Shown piece after piece: positions 50,983-59,183 of a stretch of 64,000 nt of DNA. The translations under genes and the position numbers were made by a program. Numbering within the stretch: position 1 is the first letter of the stretch; each line of letters opens with the position of its first letter. Under the pieces are notes generated by a model that saw only the letters and a program-made list of their open reading frames with translations, did not search any database and had not been told where the DNA came from. The stretch comes from an uncultured Prevotella sp. GTDB taxonomy: Bacteria; Bacteroidota; Bacteroidia; Bacteroidales; Bacteroidaceae. The stretch lies in assembly GCA_905233985.1 (NCBI GenBank), contig CAJOFA010000001.1, positions 1 through 64,000 of the forward strand, given 5' to 3'.

Positions 50983-52461
50983 ATGTGGAAGAACATTACA
51001 AAAATCACGTTACTACTGCTGCTGACTGTCATCGTGACACCGGCAGTAGCAGATTCCGCCCCCCCTCTTTGTCCCAGTGCGCGTCATCCGCAACATGCTG
51101 CACAGAACGCCAAGCGAGCTGCCAAAACGAGACAGTCGGCTGTCTATCGTGACGACCACAGGCAGCTCGTGTTGCTGGCATCCTTTAATGACTTGACATT
51201 TATGGATGAAGACCCGTTGTCGTTGTGGAACAGCATCTTTAATGAGGAGGGGATGTCAACACCTCCTTTCCACGGCTCCGTGCATGACTACTTCTATGAC
51301 CAGAGCTACGGTCAGTTCAACCTGCAGTTTGACTTGTATCATGTCGCCCTTGACAAGCCCCATGCCGACTACCGAAGCGTGGGCGATGATGACAGTAACA
51401 GCGGTCTGCTGCTCATGGACCTCATTGATGCCATCAGGGAGGAAGTGTCCGACTGGTCTGTCTATGACTGGGACGGCGACGGCTACGTTGACCAAGTATT
51501 GATACTCTACGCAGGACAGGGACAGAACGACGGCGGTGGCAGTCAGGCCATCTGGCCACACCAATGGAGCCTAACAGGTCAGGAACGTGAAGCCTATGCC
51601 GTGACAAGCGGAGGAAATGAATACCTCATCGACAACTACGGTTGCTTTCCCGAACTCAGCGGAAGCAAGAACTATGGCACCTTCGGCACCCTTTGTCATG
51701 AGTATGGGCACTGTCTGGGACTGCCCGATTTCTACTATAGTAATAAAAAGGTAGTGGGAGCATGGGACATCATGGACTATGGCAACTATAACGAGGGCGG
51801 CTTCTGTCCCCCAGGCTATTCGGCCCATGAACGTATGCTGCTGGGCTGGCTTGACATGACAGAACTCACCGAGCCGACGACGGTCAACGACCTGATGCCC
51901 CTCTGTGAGGGCCAAGAGGCATACATGATACGTAACGACAACTATGCCAACGAGTACTATATCATCGAGAACCGCCAGCCCATCAAATGGGACAGCTCGC
52001 TGCCGGGCAGTGGCGTGCTCATCTTCCACATCGACTATGATGAGGAGGTGTGGCATACCGGTCAGCCCAATACTTCCCAGAAGAAAAGATACACCATCTT
52101 TGCCGCCAACAACAGCAACACGGATTTTTCACATTGGGCCTATCCTTACGAGCAAAATGATTCGTTGACAAATCTCTCCACTCCGGCGTCCATGCTCTAT
52201 CACCTCAACTCCGAGGACAACTACTACATGAACCGTCCTGTCTATCACATCAGCGTGAACGACGACGGCGTAGCTTCGTTTGATTTCATGGACGATCCTA
52301 CGGGCATTGTCTTCAACTCTCAACCTTCCACTCTCCACCTTCCACCCTCATCCATCTACAACCTTCAGGGGCGCATCATCGGCAACGACATCAATGCTCT
52401 TTCCCCTGGCATCTATATCATTAGGTATGGGAACGAAGTGAAAAAGGTAATGGTCAGGTGA
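50983..52461 (+). CDS. Secreted M6-family metalloprotease, paralogue
   Basis: 492 residues, paralogous to the preceding gene. Signal peptide of about 24 residues. VHDYFYDQSYGQFNLQFDLY, YDWDGDGYVDQVLILYAGQG, zinc motif GTLCHEYGHCLGLPDFYY and WDIMDYGN. The C-terminus SSIYNLQGRIIGNDINALSP then GIYIIRYGNEVKKVMVR is a T9SS type A-like signal. A heptamer array of different sequence lies at the same domain boundary as in the first copy. Likely a tandem duplication; substrate unknown. The stop overlaps an upstream extension of the GH97 ORF by 4 nt. Confidence 0.9.
   Translation: MWKNITKITLLLLLTVIVTPAVADSAPPLCPSARHPQHAAQNAKRAAKTRQSAVYRDDHRQLVLLASFNDLTFMDEDPLSLWNSIFNEEGMSTPPFHGSVHDYFYDQSYGQFNLQFDLYHVALDKPHADYRSVGDDDSNSGLLLMDLIDAIREEVSDWSVYDWDGDGYVDQVLILYAGQGQNDGGGSQAIWPHQWSLTGQEREAYAVTSGGNEYLIDNYGCFPELSGSKNYGTFGTLCHEYGHCLGLPDFYYSNKKVVGAWDIMDYGNYNEGGFCPPGYSAHERMLLGWLDMTELTEPTTVNDLMPLCEGQEAYMIRNDNYANEYYIIENRQPIKWDSSLPGSGVLIFHIDYDEEVWHTGQPNTSQKKRYTIFAANNSNTDFSHWAYPYEQNDSLTNLSTPASMLYHLNSEDNYYMNRPVYHISVNDDGVASFDFMDDPTGIVFNSQPSTLHLPPSSIYNLQGRIIGNDINALSPGIYIIRYGNEVKKVMVR
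52311..52352 (+). repeat. Six-unit heptanucleotide array in the second M6 protease
   Basis: Units CTTCAAC, TCTCAAC, CTTCCAC, TCTCCAC, CTTCCAC, CCTCATC. Same position relative to the C-terminal domain as the array in the paralogue, but a different heptamer. Confidence 0.75.
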
Positions 52462-52499
52462 GGACCTATTTGCAGATAATCCAATTAACGACAAAAGAC

Positions 52500-54476
52500 A
52501 TGATAAAAAAACTTTTACTACCACTCGTCATGCTGGCAGCTACAACCGCCAATGCACAGACAACAGAGATAACATCGCCCAACAATTGCCTCGTCGTTAC
52601 CGTAGGCGCAGAGGATGGCACAGCTTTCTATACCGTCAGCCGCTATGGGGCAACCATCATCGGGCGTTCACAGTTAGGCTTTAAAACCAGCTACGGCGAC
52701 TTCAGTAGCGGACTCACCATGGAGAAATGGGAGACAATACCGATGGTGTTCAGTTATGACATAACACGCACCAAGGCTTCGCACGTTGACTATAACGGCA
52801 AGCAGGTCACCGCAACCTTCCAGAACACAGAAGGCCAGCGGATGCAGGTGGAGCTGCGAGTGACTGACCGTGACGTGGCGTTCCGCTACCACTTGCTACC
52901 TAACAACGACGGACGTCCAAAGAGTGCTGTCGTCTTGTCCGAGGCTTCATCCTTCGTCTTTCCAGACTACACCACGACGTTTCTCTCACCACAGAGTAAG
53001 CCTATGGTAGGCTGGGAGCGCACGAAGCCGAGCTATGAAGAGGAATACCGTGCTGACCGTCCTATGACTGAAGGCTCAGCACAAGGCGAGGGTTATGTCT
53101 TTCCTGCCCTCTTCCGCATTGACTTTGGAATGGCTGCCACAACTGATTTCACCGCTGACACCAATGTTTGGGTGCTGCTCACAGAGACTGGAGTCAATGG
53201 CTCCTATGTCGGTGCACATCTGTCAGACTGGAATCAGGGCTATCGTATCGCCTTCCCCAATGCTGGAGAGAATAACGGCAACGGAACTCCTACAGCAGGG
53301 ATTCCCGTACCCAGCATCACCCCATGGCGTACCATCACCATCGGCACGCTGGCCGACATCGTTGAGACCACCGTCAGCTATGACCTCGTGGAACCTCTCT
53401 ACGAGCCGTCACAGCAGTACCAGCCAGGACGGTATGTCTGGAGCTGGCTCATCGGACAGAATGAAAGCATCAACTATGACGACCAGGTGCGCTTCATCGA
53501 CCTGGCATCGGACATGGGCTTTGAATACTGTCTTGTGGACAACTGGTGGGACCAGCGCATCGGACGTGACAGGATAGCCAAGTTGTCGGAATATGCACAG
53601 TCAAAGGGTGTGAGCCTCATGCTGTGGTACAACTCCAACGGCTCTGAGAACGACGCTCCTCAGACGCCACGTCAATGCATGAATACTTCCATCGCACGCG
53701 ACAAGGAAATGGCATGGATGAAGAGCATCGGCATAAAGGGCATCAAAGTGGATTTCTTCGGCGGCGACAAGCAACAGACCATGCAGCTCTACGAAGACAT
53801 CCTCTGCGACGCTAACCGCTATGGCCTACAGGTCATCTTCCATGGCTGCACCTTACCCCGCGGATGGGAACGTATGTACCCTAACTTTGTAGCAAGTGAG
53901 GCGGTACTTGCATCAGAGAACGTGATGTTCAACGAAGGAGCCGCCATCCGTCAGGCTTTCGACCTGACGCTACATCCCTTCTGCCGCAACAGTACGGCAT
54001 CCATGGACTGGGGCGGTATCATCATGAACCATCACATGAGCACCGACAATGCCTCACGTCACAGCCGCAAGACAACAGATATCTTTGAACTGGCCAGCGG
54101 CATCATCATGCAGACTTCCATACAATGTGTTGCCATCCAGCCCAATAATCTTCAGGAACTGCCTCAATTTGAGCTTGACTTCCTGCGTGAACTGCCCACG
54201 ACATGGGACGAGACACGTTTCATCGACGGCTACCCGGGTAAATACGTCGTGCTGGCACGCCGACATGGTGACCACTGGTATGTGGCAGGACTGAATGCCA
54301 CGCAGGAGCCCCTGCGCCTCAGCCTACAGCTGGGCAGGTTCTTCAAGCCATTAGGCAGCAATGACTACTACGTGGACAGCCGCGACAGGCAGCCACAGCT
54401 GAAAAAAATATCAGCGACAAAACAAGGTTTATGGAACGTGGAGATACAACCCAACGGCGGATTCATCCTGAAATAG
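52500..54476 (+). CDS. GH97 glycoside hydrolase, probably retaining alpha-galactosidase-type
   Basis: 658 residues. Signal peptide MIKKLLLPLVMLAATTANAQ. The N-terminal beta-super-sandwich (about 20-290) is followed by the TIM barrel, with GIKGIKVDFFGGDKQQTMQ, VIFHGCTLPRGWERMYPNFV and ASEAVLASE, then a C-terminal beta domain. An Asp in KVDFF where retaining GH97 enzymes carry the nucleophile suggests the retaining alpha-galactosidase group rather than SusB-type glucosidase; that is inference. The ATG at 52500 is chosen for the signal peptide. No SusC/SusD pair is adjacent. Confidence 0.92.
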   Translation: MIKKLLLPLVMLAATTANAQTTEITSPNNCLVVTVGAEDGTAFYTVSRYGATIIGRSQLGFKTSYGDFSSGLTMEKWETIPMVFSYDITRTKASHVDYNGKQVTATFQNTEGQRMQVELRVTDRDVAFRYHLLPNNDGRPKSAVVLSEASSFVFPDYTTTFLSPQSKPMVGWERTKPSYEEEYRADRPMTEGSAQGEGYVFPALFRIDFGMAATTDFTADTNVWVLLTETGVNGSYVGAHLSDWNQGYRIAFPNAGENNGNGTPTAGIPVPSITPWRTITIGTLADIVETTVSYDLVEPLYEPSQQYQPGRYVWSWLIGQNESINYDDQVRFIDLASDMGFEYCLVDNWWDQRIGRDRIAKLSEYAQSKGVSLMLWYNSNGSENDAPQTPRQCMNTSIARDKEMAWMKSIGIKGIKVDFFGGDKQQTMQLYEDILCDANRYGLQVIFHGCTLPRGWERMYPNFVASEAVLASENVMFNEGAAIRQAFDLTLHPFCRNSTASMDWGGIIMNHHMSTDNASRHSRKTTDIFELASGIIMQTSIQCVAIQPNNLQELPQFELDFLRELPTTWDETRFIDGYPGKYVVLARRHGDHWYVAGLNATQEPLRLSLQLGRFFKPLGSNDYYVDSRDRQPQLKKISATKQGLWNVEIQPNGGFILK

Positions 54477-54508
54477 ACGCCATCAATGGTAAATATATGC
54501 TCTAACAA

Positions 54509-54552
54509 CAAGCAGCCCCCGCAACAGTATTCTATTGCGAGGGCTGTTTATT
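54509..54552. terminator. Bidirectional terminator between GH97 and dnaA
   Basis: AGCAGCCCCCGCAACAG pairs with CTATTGCGAGGGCTGTT around a short loop; few mismatches, lying between convergent genes. Confidence 0.8.
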
Positions 54553-54568
54553 TGATATGTATTCCTTT

Positions 54569-55984
54569 TTACTTTCCACTCTTCAACCGGAACGAAGTCT
54601 CAATGCTGCTGATATCGGCTGCGAAGGAATGGTCAACCTTGATTCGCTGTTCTACAGCGGAACAGGAGTGTACCACCGTACTGTGATCACGGCCTCCTAT
54701 GAGCTGTCCGATGCGTGAGGCAGGCATACGGGTGTACTTCTGGGCGAGATACATGGACACCTGACGGACAATCACATAATCACGCTTGCGGGAACGGCTG
54801 GCAGCCTGTTGCTGGCTGACGCCAAAGTGCTGACAAACGCGGTCAAGAATATCATCGACAGTCAACGGCTTGTTGTCTGCCTTGACAGCACGCTTAATGA
54901 TACGCTCAGCCAGTCGCATGTCAATAGCAGAGTTATAGACAATACTATAGGCCATGAGCGAGTTGACAACACCTTCCAAGTCACGCACGCTACCCTGAGC
55001 CGACTCAGCGATATAACGGATGACTTCGTCAGATATCACCAAACCGTCACGACGACATTTGGCATTGAGGATATCAACACAAAGCTGCATGTTAGGCTTC
55101 TCCAACTCGGCAATGAGTCCACACGAGAAACGTGTAAGCAGACGGTCCTTCATACCCTGCAAGTCAACTGGCGGGCGGTCGCTGGCCAGAATAATCTGCT
55201 TGCCGTTGCGGAAGAGGTGATTGAAGATATGGAAGAACGTGTCAAGTGTCTTCGGCGATGTAGCCCATTCCTGGATATCATCGACAATCAGCACGTCAAT
55301 AGTCTGATAGAAATGGATGAAATCGTTGACGGTGTTCTGTCGCGTTGCATCCGTAAACTGCACCTGGAACAGACGGGCAGACACATAAAGCACACGCTTC
55401 TGGGGATACATTTCCTTACAGCGGACACCGATTGCATTGATAAGATGCGTCTTACCGCAGCCGGAAGGACCATATATAAAGAAAGGATTAAAGGTGGTCT
55501 TTCCCGGATGCTCTGCAACAGAAAGCCCAACGGTACGCGGCAACTTGTTGCTGTCGCCCTCGATGAACGACTGGAAGGTCTTGTGCGGGTCGAGTTGCGG
55601 ATTCAACTGCTGGTGAGCAGCCCCGTCAAGTGCCGTAGGTGCACGGTTACCACGCGTCGTAGGCTGTGGAGCATCAACGCCACCAGGCTGTTCTGCCTCA
55701 AATGTCTGAGTGAGGGCATGCGCCTGGTCTGTCACAATACGATATGAAAGACTGACACCCTGTCCGAAGTAACGCATCAACACCTTACTAAGCAAATCAA
55801 TGTAGTGTTGCTCCAAGTACTCGTACACATACGGACTTGGAACTTGCACCAGCACCTTACGGCTGTCTTCGGAGTAGGACTCGAAGACAATGGGCGCAAA
55901 CCACGTTTTGAATTGCTGCTCTGTGACGTTGTTCTTAATCAGATTAAGGCAGTCGCCCCAAAGCGCCTTATGACTTTTTGACAT
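54569..55984 (-). CDS. dnaA: Chromosomal replication initiator protein
   Basis: 471 residues. Domain I (about 1-80) interacts with helicase, a low-complexity linker follows (about 95-125), then the AAA+ domain with Walker A GPSGCGKTHLINAIG, Walker B VLIVDDIQEW, and domain IV with the DNA-binding signature IGQLIGGRDHSTVVHSCSAV. DnaA opens the origin. It is alone on the minus strand. The 434 bp upstream (55985-56418) are AT-rich but hold no cluster of TTATCCACA-like boxes, so this is not clearly oriC. That region also has an ATGCCC/GGGCAT hairpin (about 56327-56346) and no gene. Confidence 0.97.
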   Translation of the reverse strand: MSKSHKALWGDCLNLIKNNVTEQQFKTWFAPIVFESYSEDSRKVLVQVPSPYVYEYLEQHYIDLLSKVLMRYFGQGVSLSYRIVTDQAHALTQTFEAEQPGGVDAPQPTTRGNRAPTALDGAAHQQLNPQLDPHKTFQSFIEGDSNKLPRTVGLSVAEHPGKTTFNPFFIYGPSGCGKTHLINAIGVRCKEMYPQKRVLYVSARLFQVQFTDATRQNTVNDFIHFYQTIDVLIVDDIQEWATSPKTLDTFFHIFNHLFRNGKQIILASDRPPVDLQGMKDRLLTRFSCGLIAELEKPNMQLCVDILNAKCRRDGLVISDEVIRYIAESAQGSVRDLEGVVNSLMAYSIVYNSAIDMRLAERIIKRAVKADNKPLTVDDILDRVCQHFGVSQQQAASRSRKRDYVIVRQVSMYLAQKYTRMPASRIGQLIGGRDHSTVVHSCSAVEQRIKVDHSFAADISSIETSFRLKSGK

Positions 55985-56418
55985 ATAGGCGTTAATTGTT
56001 TTCTGTTGAGCGTTAATTAATATTTACGGTTTGGTCATGTGTCACAACGGACCGCATGGCTTTCCATGATTTCGGATGCAAATTTCGCTTTTTTTTTTGA
56101 AATATGCAAATCCGCACTTTTTATTGAGGGGAATTTACATAGTTGTAACTGACTATCATAACGCACTTTAAGAAGCATTGTCAATAATAAAAAACATACA
56201 CCTCTTGCATATTCGCAATATTCTGTTTTTCAGCGCATTACAAATAATGCACACGCAACTTGGAGTGTATCTTCTCCTGTTTTCCGAAAGCTCCGAACAA
56301 CACCTATATCAAACACTTGAGTGACATCATGCCCCATATCGGGCATTGTTGCGTTTTATTTAGACAAAATTTATTTTGTGCACAAATTTCACGTTTTTAT
56401 TCGTGTATTGTCTTTACA

Positions 56419-57306
56419 TCAAAAGACGGAGAAATGTACATAGCGTTTCGGGTGCTTGCGAAGGTCGATAAGCAGTGAATCAGCACTTCGCATGGTGGAG
56501 TTGAGATTGTTGTAAAGTCCCGGGTCATGCAGCAATAATCCCAGCGATCCCTGACGGTTATTGAGGGCGGCAGTCATCTCTCGCACATTCTCCAGCGTCT
56601 CGTCAGCCTTGGCCATCGTGGAAGCCACATCTAACTGACTGAGGTTCTCCGTGAGGCGGTTGGTGTTGTCGAGTACATTATTTGCCTTGGTCATCATGCC
56701 CGGCACGTCACGGTTCAGCTGCGACATAAGCACATTGAGCTGTGAAGTCGTCGTCGTGAGGTTACTGGTGACAACATCCACGTTATGTATAGAACTGCTG
56801 ATGGCAGGGTCGGCGAGAATAGTATTCAGACTGGTGAGAATAGAGTCGAGTTTCGGCAGCATCTGCTGGATAGCCGGTATCATCTCCGCAGCTTGTGCAA
56901 GCGCACCACCTTCTACGACTCCGTTAATGGTATCACCCACAGCCATCACGTGCGACATATCTACCGGCATGGTCAGGTTGATTTTGATGTTACCCAACAT
57001 GTCGCTCTCCAGTTCAGCCTTTGTCCCCACCGGCATATGCAAGCGGTTGTCAAGTCCTACGACAGCAAATATCTCGTCTGACCGTTCATAATTATAGACG
57101 ATGTCCTTCACTACTCCCACACGGAAGCCGTTGGCATAGACGGGACTGGAAGATGACAGACCACTGATATTGTCAAACTTGATGTAATAGACATTGTCTG
57201 TGGAGAACAGGCTCAGTCCCTTGAGGAACTTCATGCCGAAAAACAAGACGACGATGGCAACAATTGCCACCAATGCTATCTGGACTTCTTTTCTTAAAAA
57301 CTTCAT
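56419..57306 (-). CDS. MCE/MlaD-family lipid-transport protein
   Basis: 295 residues. One N-terminal membrane anchor (about 8-30), then the MCE domain (about 38-118) with VYYIKFDNISGLSSSSPVYA, NGFRVGVVKDI and ESDMLGNIKINL. A long helical region with coiled-coil character follows (TTTTSQLNVLMSQLNRDV). In diderms such proteins form hexameric rings moving phospholipids between membranes. No MlaE/MlaF genes are adjacent; in Bacteroidetes mlaD often follows an amidase gene, as here. Its start is 58 bp from the amidase stop. Confidence 0.88.
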   Translation of the reverse strand: MKFLRKEVQIALVAIVAIVVLFFGMKFLKGLSLFSTDNVYYIKFDNISGLSSSSPVYANGFRVGVVKDIVYNYERSDEIFAVVGLDNRLHMPVGTKAELESDMLGNIKINLTMPVDMSHVMAVGDTINGVVEGGALAQAAEMIPAIQQMLPKLDSILTSLNTILADPAISSSIHNVDVVTSNLTTTTSQLNVLMSQLNRDVPGMMTKANNVLDNTNRLTENLSQLDVASTMAKADETLENVREMTAALNNRQGSLGLLLHDPGLYNNLNSTMRSADSLLIDLRKHPKRYVHFSVF

Positions 57307-57364
57307 ATCTCTCTATTCTTTTCTCTATACCTATATATATAATAGCTGATTTATACTTAGTTTC

Positions 57365-58702
57365 TCATTTCTTTCTCTTCTTGAACTCCTGTATAGCCTT
57401 CTGAACGTCATAGCGTTTGCCGTTCTTGAAGGCAACGACAAAGGCCTCAGGGAATTTCTCGGTCAGCTCCTTACGAAGCCGGCTAATCTCGTTAAAGTCG
57501 GTCGAAGAGCCAACAGTATATTTATACATGCCACCGTCCTGATAGACTTCGACATTCTTTACGCCCTTGAACTGCGGCGAGCTAAGCTTGAGTTTCGTAC
57601 TACTGGCAGTTATCTGCACCTTGAATACCGGCACATCGGCTTCAACTGGCTTAGGTTTCACTTCTTTCTTTGGAGGAGTAGGCTTCACCTCTTTCTTGGG
57701 AGGCTCGGGCTTCACGACCAGCGGAGCTTCTTCCCGTACTGGTTCTGGCTGCACCACACTTTCCGTAACGACAGGCTGTTCTGCCTCCTCGGTAACAGCA
57801 GGTGCTGGAGTTTCCACCACGGGGGCAGGCTGCTCAACAACAGGGGCAGGCTCTTCCTGACGCGGCACAATGGTAGGCAGGTCTATCGTCTCAGGACCTT
57901 CGGGCTCATAAGGAATCGTGATGTTTGCACCGAGCTTATTGCGATAGGCGATAAAAGCGTTCAGGAATCCTCGACTATAGAGGTTCAGGGCCTCGTCACT
58001 ATTCAGGAAACGCTCCTCGTCGGGCGTTGTAATGAAGCCTAACTCCATCAGACAGGCAGGCATAGCCGTCAGTCGCAGCACCGCAAGGTTCTCCTGATGG
58101 GCTCCCATGTCGGCTCGTCCCGTCGATTGACAGATATAACGCTGCATCTGCTTGGCCAGTTCCACGCTACGCTCCATGTTCTTGTCCTGAATGAACTCAA
58201 ACAGGATGTCGCTCTCCGGCGAGTTGGGGTCATAGCCCTGATAAGTCTGTTTGTAGTTACTCTCCAAGAGGATAACGGAGTTCTCGCGCTTGGCCACATC
58301 CAGATTCTTAATGATGGCACGTCCATTACGTCCCTGACCGAGCGTATAGGTCTGATAGCCTCGGGCTATGCGTCCCTTCGGCAGAGCATTGATATGGACG
58401 GAAACAAATAGGTCTGCCTTGGCCTTGTTAGCTATCTCTGCTCGCTGCCACAGTTCCACGAACACATCCGTCTTACGGGTATAGACCACCTTGACGTCCT
58501 TACAGTTGCGTTCGACGATACGTCCAAAGGCCAATGCATAGCGCAGCGTCAGATTCTTCTCCTTGCTGAATGCACCAGGAGCTCCGACGTCATGACCGCC
58601 ATGACCGGCATCAATAACCAACGTGAATTTTTTGTTTGCGGCAGTTGCTGCCACCGCAAAGCATAACGTTACCCACAGGAAAAGAATAATCTTTTTGCCC
58701 AT
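57365..58702 (-). CDS. N-acetylmuramoyl-L-alanine amidase with C-terminal SPOR-like domain
   Basis: 445 residues. Signal peptide ending near VAATAA. Amidase_3 domain (about 25-250) with zinc-site motifs VIDAGHGGHDVGA, FVSVHINAL and catalytic Glu in CLMELGFITTPDEERFL. A Pro/Glu/Val-rich linker (about 270-365) with repeated APVVE and PPKKEVKP. The C-terminal about 75 residues (VFKVQITASSTKLKL, FAFKNGKRYDVQKA-like end) are SPOR-like and may bind denuded glycan at division sites. The ATG at 58702 fits the signal peptide and a -7 box 20 nt upstream. Confidence 0.93.
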   Translation of the reverse strand: MGKKIILFLWVTLCFAVAATAANKKFTLVIDAGHGGHDVGAPGAFSKEKNLTLRYALAFGRIVERNCKDVKVVYTRKTDVFVELWQRAEIANKAKADLFVSVHINALPKGRIARGYQTYTLGQGRNGRAIIKNLDVAKRENSVILLESNYKQTYQGYDPNSPESDILFEFIQDKNMERSVELAKQMQRYICQSTGRADMGAHQENLAVLRLTAMPACLMELGFITTPDEERFLNSDEALNLYSRGFLNAFIAYRNKLGANITIPYEPEGPETIDLPTIVPRQEEPAPVVEQPAPVVETPAPAVTEEAEQPVVTESVVQPEPVREEAPLVVKPEPPKKEVKPTPPKKEVKPKPVEADVPVFKVQITASSTKLKLSSPQFKGVKNVEVYQDGGMYKYTVGSSTDFNEISRLRKELTEKFPEAFVVAFKNGKRYDVQKAIQEFKKRKK

Positions 58703-58721
58703 ATCTCGCCTATTGACGTTG

Positions 58722-58729
58722 CAAAAGTA
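58722..58729 (-). promoter_or_regulatory. -7 box TACTTTTG for the amidase gene
   Basis: Minus-strand TACTTTTG followed by CAACG, 20 nt before the amidase ATG at 58702. It lies just upstream of the folB stop codon region (58759). Confidence 0.55.
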
Positions 58730-58758
58730 GTGATTTTCCAGCAAAAAACTGAAAATTG

Positions 58759-59139
58759 TCACTGAGTTTTATCATTTATTAAGTGTATCTCCACGCTGGC
58801 ACTGCAGCCGTCGGCCCCCATAGGGGGATTCAACTTTGTCAGTTCCAAGTCGATGGACGTAATGTCAGGGAAGAGCGTATGGAGGCTCTTGGCGATGCGT
58901 CCTGCCACGTGTTCCAACAGATTAGAGGGAATGGTAATCTCTTCCTTCACAGCTTCATAGACCTGTGAATAGTTGAGTGTCTCCATCACGTTATCCGACT
59001 CCATAGCGCTGCTGATGTCATAGCCCAGGCGCAGGTTGACGACGAAGTCCGACCCCACACTCTTCTCCTGCGGCAGCACACCGTGGAAAGCATGGAAGCG
59101 GACATCATTCAATTGGATATAACTGGATGTTAATTTCAT
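58759..59139 (-). CDS. folB: Dihydroneopterin aldolase
   Basis: About 126 residues. Cleaves 7,8-dihydroneopterin in folate synthesis. QLNDVRFHAFHGVLPQEKSV, LNYSQVYEAVKEE and a C-terminal catalytic-Lys segment LTKLNPPMGADGCSASVEI are typical. The ATG at 59139 gives MKLTSSYIQL; an upstream ATG (59151) would add four residues made by a heptamer array, so the start is uncertain. It is 3' of nrdJ with only the array between. Confidence 0.93.
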   Translation of the reverse strand: MKLTSSYIQLNDVRFHAFHGVLPQEKSVGSDFVVNLRLGYDISSAMESDNVMETLNYSQVYEAVKEEITIPSNLLEHVAGRIAKSLHTLFPDITSIDLELTKLNPPMGADGCSASVEIHLINDKTQ

Positions 59140-59141
59140 TT

Positions 59142-59183
59142 CATTCTTCATTCTTCATTTTTCATTCTTCATTCTTCATTCTT
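59142..59183 (+). repeat. Six-unit heptanucleotide array between nrdJ and folB
   Basis: Units CATTCTT, CATTCTT, CATTTTT, CATTCTT, CATTCTT, CATTCTT. It abuts the nrdJ stop (59183) and spans a possible folB start (59151). In minus orientation the repeat offers an ATG in each unit. Confidence 0.85.

Noticed and set aside
55985..56418. oriC next to dnaA
   Set aside because: The region is AT-rich but no cluster of TTATCCACA-like boxes was found; only weak partial matches such as around 56375.
56260..56478. 72-codon plus-strand ORF between dnaA and the MCE gene
   Set aside because: It overlaps the well-supported MCE gene and has no recognisable features.
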